Program-made: the position numbers and the translations under genes
Shown: positions 1 to 6,177 of the stretch, piece by piece
Layout: each line of letters begins with the position of its first letter
How positions within the stretch are numbered: position 1 is the stretch's first letter
Source of the DNA: JAAUQA01 sp036351435
Lineage (GTDB): Bacteria; Pseudomonadota; Gammaproteobacteria; Competibacterales; Competibacteraceae
Direction: 5' to 3'
Length of the DNA stretch: 6,640 nucleotides
Assembly (NCBI GenBank): GCA_036351435.1
Contig: JAZBPA010000310.1
Coordinates: 1 to 6,640, forward strand
Notes under the pieces: generated by a model
Database searches by the model: none
What the model saw: the letters and a program-made list of their open reading frames with translations, nothing else
What the model was told of the DNA's origin: nothing

Positions 1-171
1 ACTCAATGCCATGATCCTCATGCCCCCGCCATTCTACCCCGCGCACCGCAACTCCCGCCGCCGGTGCGGGCCGGCTTGGAGCGTCAGGAAGGCGTACAGC
101 ACAACCTGCCAGCGATTTGGGAACGCCATACATCTGCAAAAGCAACGGAGTCTACCGATGAGCAACAATGA
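1..171 (+). CDS. C-terminal end of a probable c-type (multihaem?) cytochrome, truncated by the window edge
   Basis: Reading from base 1, an open frame runs 56 codons to a TGA at 169-171. It begins Thr-Gln-Cys-His-Asp-Pro-His-Ala-Pro. A Cys-His preceded by two residues is what remains of a CxxCH haem-binding motif whose first Cys would be the codon just outside the window. The following Asp-Pro-His is common after CxxCH in multihaem cytochromes. The rest is a Pro-rich, polar tail with no membrane segment, so the protein would end in a soluble periplasmic domain. The frame overlaps the next gene by 14 bases (158-171), a usual arrangement for coupled genes, and this would explain why no promoter or leader lies ahead of that gene. 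A cytochrome directly before NrfC- and NrfD-type genes matches the nrfB-nrfC-nrfD order. It could be an NrfB-like or NapB-like electron carrier, but the fragment is too short to decide, and a non-coding open frame of this length remains possible. Confidence 0.55.
   Translation, partial: TQCHDPHAPAILPRAPQLPPPVRAGLERQEGVQHNLPAIWERHTSAKATESTDEQQ
146..150 (+). promoter_or_regulatory. Ribosome binding site of the NrfC-like gene
   Basis: CGGAG, 7 bases before the ATG at 158. It decides the start: the same frame is open back to an ATG at 11, but that start has no such site and would add 49 non-conserved residues ahead of an already long Tat leader. The site lies inside the end of the upstream reading frame. 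Confidence 0.7.
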
Positions 172-1156
172 TAAGGTTTTTCCGTTGCGCTTTTTCGATC
201 CCCGTCGCACTGCGCGAAAAGATTCCGAGGCAGTTCCTGAACAGCCGGATGGCGTCGATCATGCGCGCCGGAAGTTACTCAAGGGCTTAGGCACCGTCGG
301 TGTGGCTACCGCGTCCGCTGCCAGCTCTCCGGCTTGGGGCGGGGCCACGCTAAAGGACACCTGGGGTGATTTCTTCCAGGACCATTATCAACGCATGTCC
401 CCCGATGAAATCCAAGCGGCTTTGGGACGCATCGAACGTCGGGCTAAACAGCGTTACGGGGTGGATATCCAGTGCGAAAACACCCCGCCGCAACCCGGCG
501 TGGTGTTCGGCTATGCCATCAACATCTCCCGCTGTCAGGGGTACCGTGATTGCGTTTCCGCCTGCGTCGAGGAAAATAACCACGGCCGCGACCCGGAATC
601 GACCCAATATATCCGGGTGTTGGAAATGGATCAGGGTAGCCGCAGTTTGGAACGCTCCGAGCATTACTACGATCCGGAAACCGTGCCGGTGGAAGGCAAA
701 TATTACCTGCCGGTGCAATGCCAGCAATGCGATGATCCGCCCTGTGTCAAAGCTTGTCCGGTGCAAGCCACCTGGATGGAGCCGGACGGCATCGTGGTGG
801 TGGATTACAACTGGTGTATCGGCTGCCGCTACTGCATGACCGCCTGCCCTTATTGGGCGCGGCACTTCAATTGGAAAGAGCCGGATATTCCCGCCGAGGA
901 TATGAATCCCAATACTCATTATCTGGGCAACCGGCCTCGTCCCAAAGGGGTGGTGGAAAAATGCCATTTCTGCATCCAGCGCACCCGCAAAGGTCAGCAA
1001 CCCGCCTGTATGGAAGCCTGTCCGACAGGCGCGAGGGTATTCGGCAATCTCATGGACCCCAACAGCGAGATTCGTTATATCCTGGCCAATAAGACGGTGT
1101 TCCGGCTCAAAGAGGAGCTAGGAACGGAACCGAAATTCTGGTACTTCACCGACTGA
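158..1156 (+). CDS. Tat-exported NrfC/DmsB-type 4Fe-4S ferredoxin subunit with a Tyr in place of one cluster cysteine
   Basis: A 332-residue electron-transfer protein of the four-cluster ferredoxin family (NrfC, DmsB, PsrB, DsrO, NarH). A twin-arginine motif (Arg37-Arg38, then Lys-Leu-Leu-Lys) followed by a weakly hydrophobic Ala/Gly/Val stretch to about residue 60 indicates Tat export to the periplasm; the leader before the arginines is unusually long at 36 residues. Four cluster-binding motifs follow: Cys126-x5-Cys132-x3-Cys136; Cys188-x2-Cys191-x4-Cys196-x3-Cys200-Pro; Cys220-x2-Cys223-x2-Cys226-x3-Cys230-Pro; and Cys269-x2-Cys272-x11-Cys284-x3-Cys288-Pro. Motif I should carry a Cys at 129 but has Tyr, leaving 15 of 16 ligands. 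The protein is longer than E. coli NrfC (about 220 residues), mainly at the N-terminus. The NrfD-type gene starts 10 bases downstream, so the two probably form a quinol-oxidising pair that passes electrons to a periplasmic acceptor. The family is clear. The partner (nitrate reductase, upstream cytochrome, or both) is inferred, so I give no gene symbol. Confidence 0.9.
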   Translation: MSNNDKVFPLRFFDPRRTARKDSEAVPEQPDGVDHARRKLLKGLGTVGVATASAASSPAWGGATLKDTWGDFFQDHYQRMSPDEIQAALGRIERRAKQRYGVDIQCENTPPQPGVVFGYAINISRCQGYRDCVSACVEENNHGRDPESTQYIRVLEMDQGSRSLERSEHYYDPETVPVEGKYYLPVQCQQCDDPPCVKACPVQATWMEPDGIVVVDYNWCIGCRYCMTACPYWARHFNWKEPDIPAEDMNPNTHYLGNRPRPKGVVEKCHFCIQRTRKGQQPACMEACPTGARVFGNLMDPNSEIRYILANKTVFRLKEELGTEPKFWYFTD

Positions 1157-1166
1157 GCGCGACGCC

Positions 1167-2378
1167 ATGACACTGTTTAACTTTTTACGGGACGGCGTGC
1201 GGGAAATGCTGCGCGGCGGCTGGTTATACCGAATCTGGTTGGGCGTGCTGCTGATTGTGATCGTGATCGGCGTCGGCTTCTACGTGAATCAGCTGCGTTT
1301 CGGCCTCGTGACCACCGGCATGAGCGATCAAGTTTCATGGGGCTTTTACATCGCCAACTTCGCCTTTTTGGTCGGGGTCGCGGCTTCAGCCGTGCTGCTG
1401 GTGGTGCCGGCCTATGTGTTCCATCGCAAGGACATCAAAGACGTGGTGCTGCTGGGCGAAGGCATGGCAGTGGCGGCGGTGGTGACGGCGATGTTGTTCG
1501 TCATCGTCGATATGGGCCGCCCCGACCGCTTATGGCATATGATTCCCTTGCTGGGCCGCTTCAATTTCCCGATCTCGCTGCTGGCCTGGGATGTGGTGGT
1601 GCTCACCGGCTATCTGTTGCTGAATCTGTGCATCCCGCTGCTGATGCTGTTCACCCGCTATCGTGGCGGAGAACCGAATCTTAATCTGTATTTCCCATTT
1701 ATCTTGCTGGCCATCGTCTGGGCGATCTCCATTCATACCGTGACGGCCTTTTTGTTCTCCGCCAACAGCGCCCGGCCGTTCTGGCATACCGCGCTGCTGG
1801 GGCCACGCTTTATCGCCTCGGCCTTTGTCTCGGGTCCGGCCCTGTTCATTTTGGCGCTGCAGCTCATCCGGCGCACTGCTAATTATCCGGTCAGTCCCAA
1901 GGTGATTGATACCTTGGCCATCATCATGACCATAGCCCTGCAGATCAGTTTGTTTTTCGTCATCGCTGAGCTGTTCACGGATTTTTATAACGAAGGCGAA
2001 CACGCCGCCTCCGTGCATTATCTGTATCTGGGCCTGGAAGGTTTCCAAGCCTTGCGTCCTTGGATTTGGTCGGCGCTGGCGCTCAACATCACCGCAGTGA
2101 TCATCTTGATGATTCATCCTCTGCGGCGCAATCGCGTGACTTTAAGCCTCGCCTGCGTGCTGGCTTTTGTCGGCATTTGGATTGAAAAGGGCATGGGGCT
2201 GGTCGTGCCCGGTTTCATTCCCACGCCTTTGGGTGAGATTTTCGAATACACCCCGACCGCTAACGAAATCCTGATCGCTATCGGTTGTTGGAGTGTGGGC
2301 ATACTGATATTCACCCTGCTGGCCAAAGCCGGTATTTCAATCGAAACCGGGCGGTTGCGCCAGGCGGCGGAGCAATGA
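1167..2378 (+). CDS. nrfD: NrfD/PsrC-family integral membrane quinol-interacting subunit
   Basis: A 403-residue, very hydrophobic protein of the NrfD/PsrC family, which anchors NrfC-type ferredoxins and exchanges electrons with the quinone pool. About ten membrane helices can be read, near residues 20-40, 57-83, 98-115, 136-162, 175-198, 213-234, 247-269, 298-317, 325-345 and 366-386. Family-like landmarks are Asp-Met-Gly-Arg-Pro-Asp-Arg-Leu-Trp at 115-123, Ser-Ile-His-Thr-Val-Thr at 188-193, Ala-Arg-Pro-Phe-Trp-His at 202-207, and a C-terminal Pro-Leu-Gly-Glu-Ile-Phe-Glu-Tyr stretch at 354-361. There is no haem or iron-sulfur motif, as expected. The start ATG lies 10 bases after the stop of the NrfC-like gene with only a weak GAG ahead of it, which suggests coupled translation. 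The stop overlaps the napD start as ATGA. The quinone type and the direction of electron flow cannot be read from the sequence; quinol oxidation is inferred from the nitrate reductase downstream. The symbol denotes the family, not a proven role in nitrite reduction. Confidence 0.92.
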   Translation: MTLFNFLRDGVREMLRGGWLYRIWLGVLLIVIVIGVGFYVNQLRFGLVTTGMSDQVSWGFYIANFAFLVGVAASAVLLVVPAYVFHRKDIKDVVLLGEGMAVAAVVTAMLFVIVDMGRPDRLWHMIPLLGRFNFPISLLAWDVVVLTGYLLLNLCIPLLMLFTRYRGGEPNLNLYFPFILLAIVWAISIHTVTAFLFSANSARPFWHTALLGPRFIASAFVSGPALFILALQLIRRTANYPVSPKVIDTLAIIMTIALQISLFFVIAELFTDFYNEGEHAASVHYLYLGLEGFQALRPWIWSALALNITAVIILMIHPLRRNRVTLSLACVLAFVGIWIEKGMGLVVPGFIPTPLGEIFEYTPTANEILIAIGCWSVGILIFTLLAKAGISIETGRLRQAAEQ

Positions 2379-2623
2379 ATCTGTCCGGCATCCTGGTGAT
2401 GGTGCCGCCCGCGCAATTGGCGGCGGGTATCGATACCCTCAATGCGCTGCCGGGCGTGGAAGTGTTCCATACCGAAGCGGAAACCGGGCGTATTGTGGAT
2501 GTTCAGGAAGCTGCAACCGTTGAAGCCGAGATCGACGGTCTCCGACGCATCCAACAGCTCCCGCAGGTCATCATGGCCGAACTGGTTTATCACTATTTCG
2601 CTGAGGATCAGCAAACCGTCTAG
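2375..2623 (+). CDS. napD: NapD, chaperone for the NapA Tat signal peptide
   Basis: An 82-residue cytoplasmic protein, close to the usual NapD length (E. coli 87). In the family it is a small ferredoxin-fold protein that binds the twin-arginine signal peptide of NapA and holds back export until the molybdenum cofactor is inserted. The sequence shows the family pattern: a first strand Met-Asn-Leu-Ser-Gly-Ile-Leu-Val-Met-Val; Leu-Pro-Gly-Val-Glu-Val after the first helix (about 25-30); Gly-Arg-Ile-Val-Asp-Val at 38-43; and a closing Leu-Pro-Gln-Val followed by Ala-Glu-Leu-Val-Tyr-His near 62-73. It lacks cysteines, signal peptide and membrane segments. The ATG overlaps the stop of the NrfD gene by 4 bases (ATGA), so translation is probably coupled; GGAG at 2369-2372 is too close to serve as a standard ribosome site. 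An upstream in-frame extension to 2285 is rejected because it lies inside the NrfD gene and is not NapD-like. Its place just before napA fits its role. Confidence 0.93.
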   Translation: MNLSGILVMVPPAQLAAGIDTLNALPGVEVFHTEAETGRIVDVQEAATVEAEIDGLRRIQQLPQVIMAELVYHYFAEDQQTV

Positions 2624-2635
2624 TTATCACGAACG

Positions 2636-2640
2636 AGAGG
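2636..2640 (+). promoter_or_regulatory. Ribosome binding site of napA
   Basis: AGAGG, 8 bases before the ATG at 2649, in the 25-base gap after napD. It fixes the napA start right before the twin-arginine leader; the same frame is open back to 2442, but only across napD. Confidence 0.75.
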
Positions 2641-2648
2641 TTGTCACG

Positions 2649-5390
2649 ATGGACGCCAAACGCCGCGCTTTTCTCAAGGCGGGCATCGCCGCCGCTACTG
2701 CCACGACTGTCGGAATTCCCATCAGCCAAAACGCTTTCGGTGCTGTTAGCGAAACCGAAGCAGGCTGGCAGTGGGATAAAGGCGTCTGCCGCTTTTGCGG
2801 CACTGGTTGCGGCATCATGGTCGCCACCCAAAACGGCAAGATCGTCGCCACTAAGGGCGATCCCGATGCGCCGGTCAACCGGGGCCTGAACTGTATCAAA
2901 GGCTATTTCAACGGCAAGATTTTGTACGGTCAGGACCGCCTAACCCAACCCCTGATGCGCATGACCGACGGGCGTTTCGACAAGAAAGGCCAGTTCGTGC
3001 CGGTATCCTGGGAACAGGCCTTCGACGAAATGGCCAAGCAATGCAAGGCGGCGCTGAAGGAAAAAGGTCCACACGGCGTCGCCATCTTCGGCTCCGGCCA
3101 ATACACCATCCAGGAAGGTTACGCTTCCGCTAAGTTTATGAAGGCCGGCTTGCGCAGCAATAACATCGATCCGAACGCCCGGCACTGCATGGCCTCAGCA
3201 GTGGTGGGTTTCATCCAGACCTTCGGTATCGATGAACCGGCGGGTAATTACGACGATATTGAGTATGCCGACGCCATTATCAGTTGGGGGGCCAACATGG
3301 CGGAAATGCACCCCATCCTGTGGTCACGGGTGTCGGATCGGCGATTGAGCAATGAGCAGGTGCGCATCGTCAATCTCAGCACCTTCAACAACATGTCGTC
3401 AAACATTGCGGACTCGGAGATCATCTTCAAGCCCAGTACCGATCTGGCTATCCAGAACTACATCGCGCGGGAAATCATCGCCCGCGACGCGGTGAACTGG
3501 GATTTCGTCAACAAACACTGCGTGTTCGCCACCGGCCCCTATGACATCGGCTACGGTATGCGTGGCACCAGCGCCTTCGCCTTCCCCGCCGAACAGGACA
3601 TTCAGGCCAAGGAGCTGGAAGTCACTCTGGACCGCTATGAAGCCATCGCACAGCGCAAACAGCCGGGCGAAAAAGTGCCGCAGAACAACCGCGACACCGC
3701 CGTCAAACACTGGCTGATCCAGTTCGAAGACTTCAAGAAAGCGGTCGAGCCGTACACGCTGGATTTCGTGGCGGAACTGGCCAAGGGCGATCCCGACGAG
3801 CCGTTGGAGCAGTTTAAAGACAAGCTGAAGCAGTTGGCGGATTTATACATCGATCCCCAGCGTAAAGTCGTGTCGTATTGGACGATGGGCTTCAATCAGC
3901 ACCAGCGCGGCAGTTGGGTCAACGAGCAGGCGTATATGAATCATTTGCTGCTGGGCAAGCAATGCCAACCGGGCAACGGCGCGTTTTCCCTGACCGGGCA
4001 ACCGTCCGCCTGCGGCACCGCGCGGGAAGTCGGCACCTTTGCCCATCGGCTGCCCGCCGATATGGTGGTGACCAGTCCCAAGCATCGCGCCCATACCGAA
4101 GACCTCTGGAAATTGCCGCCCAAGACCCTCAATCCCAAAGTCGGCAGCCATATCACCAAGATCATGCGCGACCTGGAGGACGGGTCGATTAAATTCGCTT
4201 GGATTCAGGTGAATAATCCCTTCCAAGCCACCGCCAATGCCAATCATTGGATCAAGGCGGCCCGTGAAATGGATAATTTCATCGTCTGTGCCGACGCTTA
4301 TCCCGGCATTTCCGCCAAGGTATCGGATTTGATTCTGCCGGCGGCGATGATCTTTGAGAAATGGGGTGGTTACGGCAATGCGGAACGGCGCACCCAGTTA
4401 TGGCGTGAGCAAGTACCGCCTCCCGGACAGGCGCGTGGCGATTTATGGCAGGTCATGGAGTTCTCTAAACGCTTTACCCTGCAAGAAGTCTGGGGCGAAC
4501 AGCCGGTGCCGGGCCTCAAGGAAGAAGGCTTCACGGACGGCCAGTTGCCCAGCGTGCTGGCTGAAGCGGAGCAGATGGGCTATAAGCCGGACAGCACATT
4601 GTACGACGTGCTGTTCGCGACAGCGGCTAACAAACAAATGAAATGGCCCGATCCGGTTGCCAAGGGGCATGACAATCACATCGCCAAACTGCTGGGCGAG
4701 GAGTGGTTCCCGGAAAAAGCCTTGTTTGAGGAATACGCCCAATTCGGTCGCGGCCATCATCACGATTTGGCCGAGTTCGACGTCTATTACCGCGACGATG
4801 TGCGCGGCCTGAAATGGCCGGTGGTCAACGGCAAGGAAACCGAATGGCGCTTCAACGAGAAATACGATCCCTACGTGAAAGCCGGCAGCGGCTTCGAGTT
4901 TTACGGACCTGCCCTCAAGGCGCTGCCCAGCGGCGATCTGGATCAAGTGACCAACCCTGAGAAAACCGCGCTGGCAGGCAAAGCGAAGATCTTCTTCCGG
5001 CCTTACGCAGCACCCGTCGAACAACCCGATGAGCGGTATGATCTGTGGCTGGTCACCGGGCGGGTGTTGGAGCACTGGCACAGCGGCACCATGACTCGGC
5101 GAGTGCCCGAACTGCATCGGGCCGTACCTTCCGCATTGTTGTTCATGCACCCGGAAGACGCCAAGACCCGTGGTTTGCAACGTCAGGATAAGGTTTGGAT
5201 CGAATCCCGCCGTGGCCGCATCCAAATGGTGGTAGAAACCCAGGGGCGCAACCGGATGCCGCGCGGCTCGGTGTTCGTGCCCTGGTTTGATGAGAGCATC
5301 TACATCAACAAGCTGACCCTGGACGCCACCTGTCCGTTGTCCAAGGAAACCGACTTCAAGAAATGCGCGGTCAAGGTCGTCAAGGCTTGA
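2649..5390 (+). CDS. napA: NapA, periplasmic nitrate reductase catalytic subunit (Mo-bisMGD, 4Fe-4S), long form
   Basis: A 913-residue molybdoenzyme that reduces nitrate to nitrite in the periplasm. The leader carries a classic Tat motif (Arg5-Arg6-Ala-Phe-Leu-Lys) with likely cleavage near residues 29-32. The N-terminal 4Fe-4S site is Cys47-x2-Cys50-x3-Cys54-x27-Cys82, followed by Lys84, the residue that sits between cluster and pterin in this family. The molybdenum ligand is Cys180 in Asn-Ala-Arg-His-Cys-Met-Ala-Ser-Ala. Other NapA landmarks are Gly-Ala-Asn-Met-Ala-Glu-Met-His-Pro (214-222), Trp-Thr-Met-Gly-Phe-Asn-Gln-His (411-418), Ala-Cys-Gly-Thr-Ala-Arg-Glu-Val-Gly (454-462), Gly-Asn-Ala-Glu-Arg-Arg-Thr-Gln (576-583), and Leu-Glu-His-Trp-His-Ser-Gly-Thr-Met-Thr-Arg-Arg (807-818). 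Everything needed for catalysis appears intact. It is about 85 residues longer than E. coli NapA (828), with extra segments near 309-356, 379-395, 620-650 and 755-775; lengths above 900 are known from epsilonproteobacterial NapA. NapD precedes it and napG follows after 16 bases. Confidence 0.98.
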   Translation: MDAKRRAFLKAGIAAATATTVGIPISQNAFGAVSETEAGWQWDKGVCRFCGTGCGIMVATQNGKIVATKGDPDAPVNRGLNCIKGYFNGKILYGQDRLTQPLMRMTDGRFDKKGQFVPVSWEQAFDEMAKQCKAALKEKGPHGVAIFGSGQYTIQEGYASAKFMKAGLRSNNIDPNARHCMASAVVGFIQTFGIDEPAGNYDDIEYADAIISWGANMAEMHPILWSRVSDRRLSNEQVRIVNLSTFNNMSSNIADSEIIFKPSTDLAIQNYIAREIIARDAVNWDFVNKHCVFATGPYDIGYGMRGTSAFAFPAEQDIQAKELEVTLDRYEAIAQRKQPGEKVPQNNRDTAVKHWLIQFEDFKKAVEPYTLDFVAELAKGDPDEPLEQFKDKLKQLADLYIDPQRKVVSYWTMGFNQHQRGSWVNEQAYMNHLLLGKQCQPGNGAFSLTGQPSACGTAREVGTFAHRLPADMVVTSPKHRAHTEDLWKLPPKTLNPKVGSHITKIMRDLEDGSIKFAWIQVNNPFQATANANHWIKAAREMDNFIVCADAYPGISAKVSDLILPAAMIFEKWGGYGNAERRTQLWREQVPPPGQARGDLWQVMEFSKRFTLQEVWGEQPVPGLKEEGFTDGQLPSVLAEAEQMGYKPDSTLYDVLFATAANKQMKWPDPVAKGHDNHIAKLLGEEWFPEKALFEEYAQFGRGHHHDLAEFDVYYRDDVRGLKWPVVNGKETEWRFNEKYDPYVKAGSGFEFYGPALKALPSGDLDQVTNPEKTALAGKAKIFFRPYAAPVEQPDERYDLWLVTGRVLEHWHSGTMTRRVPELHRAVPSALLFMHPEDAKTRGLQRQDKVWIESRRGRIQMVVETQGRNRMPRGSVFVPWFDESIYINKLTLDATCPLSKETDFKKCAVKVVKA

Positions 5391-5406
5391 GCGCAAGTTC
5401 GCAGCC

Positions 5407-6177
5407 ATGAAGTCGCACAATCCGGCACGCCGGCAATTCTTCACCAAGCTGGGACAGGGATCGGCCCTGGCGGCGACCGGCGGCTTGCTGTGGGCGTATC
5501 TGTTGCAACAGCAGGCACAGGCTACGTCGTATGCGTTGCGTCCGCCGGGCGCGCGCGATGATGACGATTTCAACGCACTGTGCATCAAGTGCGGCCAATG
5601 CGTGCAAGCCTGTCCGTTCGACACGCTGGATTTGGCGGCAGCGGGAACCGCCGTTCCCATCGGTACGCCCTATTTCACCCCGCGTGAAATCCCCTGTTAC
5701 ATGTGTCCCGATATTCCCTGCCAGCAGGCTTGTCCCACCGGGGCGTTGAATCCGGGGTTGGAAAAAATCGATGATGCCCGCATGGGGTTAGCAGTGATCG
5801 ACCCGGAAAACTGCCTGTCCTGGCAAGGGCTGCGTTGTGAAATCTGTCATCGGGAATGCCCGGTGCAGGGCGCGGCGATCAGCATCGAACACCATCCCCG
5901 GCAACTCAGCAAGCACGCGTTGTTCGTGCCGGTGGTGCACAGCGATCACTGCACCGGCTGCGGGGTTTGCGAGCAAGCCTGCCCGACTCAGGAAGCCGCC
6001 ATCAAGGTGGTGCCGCCCGAACTAGTGCAAGGCAAGATGGGCGAGCATTACCGGCTGGGTTGGACCGTGGAAACGCCGATCACCGAGCATTTCACCCCGC
6101 CGGCAGACGTGCCTCAAGGGACCACACCGCCAGCCGAAGCGCCCGGTCTGGATTATCTAAACGAGGACGGGCTGTGA
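5407..6177 (+). CDS. napG: NapG, periplasmic 16-cysteine ferredoxin of the NapGH quinol dehydrogenase
   Basis: A 256-residue iron-sulfur protein predicted to bind four 4Fe-4S clusters. With NapH it passes electrons from quinol towards the periplasmic nitrate reductase. The N-terminus has a Tat motif (Arg8-Arg9-Gln-Phe-Phe) and a hydrophobic stretch at about 18-33. All 16 ligands are present: Cys59-x2-Cys62-x2-Cys65-x3-Cys69-Pro; Cys97-x2-Cys100-x4-Cys105-x3-Cys109-Pro; Cys136-x7-Cys144-x2-Cys147-x3-Cys151-Pro; and Cys182-x2-Cys185-x2-Cys188-x3-Cys192-Pro. The x7 spacing in the third motif and the length match NapG (E. coli about 231); the extra length is mostly a Pro-rich C-terminal tail from about 225. 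It starts 16 bases after napA without a clear ribosome site, so it may depend on napA translation, and its stop overlaps the napH start. MauM is a related ferredoxin, but the napA and napH neighbours decide for NapG. Confidence 0.95.
   Translation: MKSHNPARRQFFTKLGQGSALAATGGLLWAYLLQQQAQATSYALRPPGARDDDDFNALCIKCGQCVQACPFDTLDLAAAGTAVPIGTPYFTPREIPCYMCPDIPCQQACPTGALNPGLEKIDDARMGLAVIDPENCLSWQGLRCEICHRECPVQGAAISIEHHPRQLSKHALFVPVVHSDHCTGCGVCEQACPTQEAAIKVVPPELVQGKMGEHYRLGWTVETPITEHFTPPADVPQGTTPPAEAPGLDYLNEDGL
6163..6166 (+). promoter_or_regulatory. Ribosome binding site of napH
   Basis: GAGG within the last codons of napG, 7 bases before the GTG at 6174. It supports the GTG as the napH start, since no ATG occurs in that frame until codon 127. 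Confidence 0.6.

Noticed and set aside
11..157. N-terminal extension of the NrfC-like gene to an ATG at 11
   Set aside because: The ATG at 158 has a well-spaced CGGAG and gives a normal Tat protein. The extension is Arg/Pro-rich and unlike the family, and the stretch reads better as the tail of a cytochrome in another frame.
1..157. Promoter or FNR/Nar-type operator before the NrfC-like gene
   Set aside because: No TTGAT-N4-ATCAA-like palindrome or well-spaced -35/-10 pair could be found, and the stretch appears to be coding for the upstream gene.
350..2614. Several minus-strand frames of 60-216 codons opposite the NrfC, NrfD and NapD genes
   Set aside because: They are compositional shadows, rich in His, Gln, Arg and Ala, without recognisable motifs or ribosome sites.
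2442..2648. Extension of napA upstream to 2442
   Set aside because: It overlaps the clearly recognisable napD in another frame, and the true start at 2649 has a ribosome site and directly precedes the Tat motif.
5388..5410. Terminator or promoter between napA and napG
   Set aside because: The gap is only 16 bases, with no inverted repeat or T-run; it is an intra-operon junction.
4443..5660. 405-codon open frame on the minus strand across the napA end and napG start
   Set aside because: It lies wholly opposite strongly conserved coding sequence, resembles no known protein, and is the usual shadow frame in GC-rich genes.
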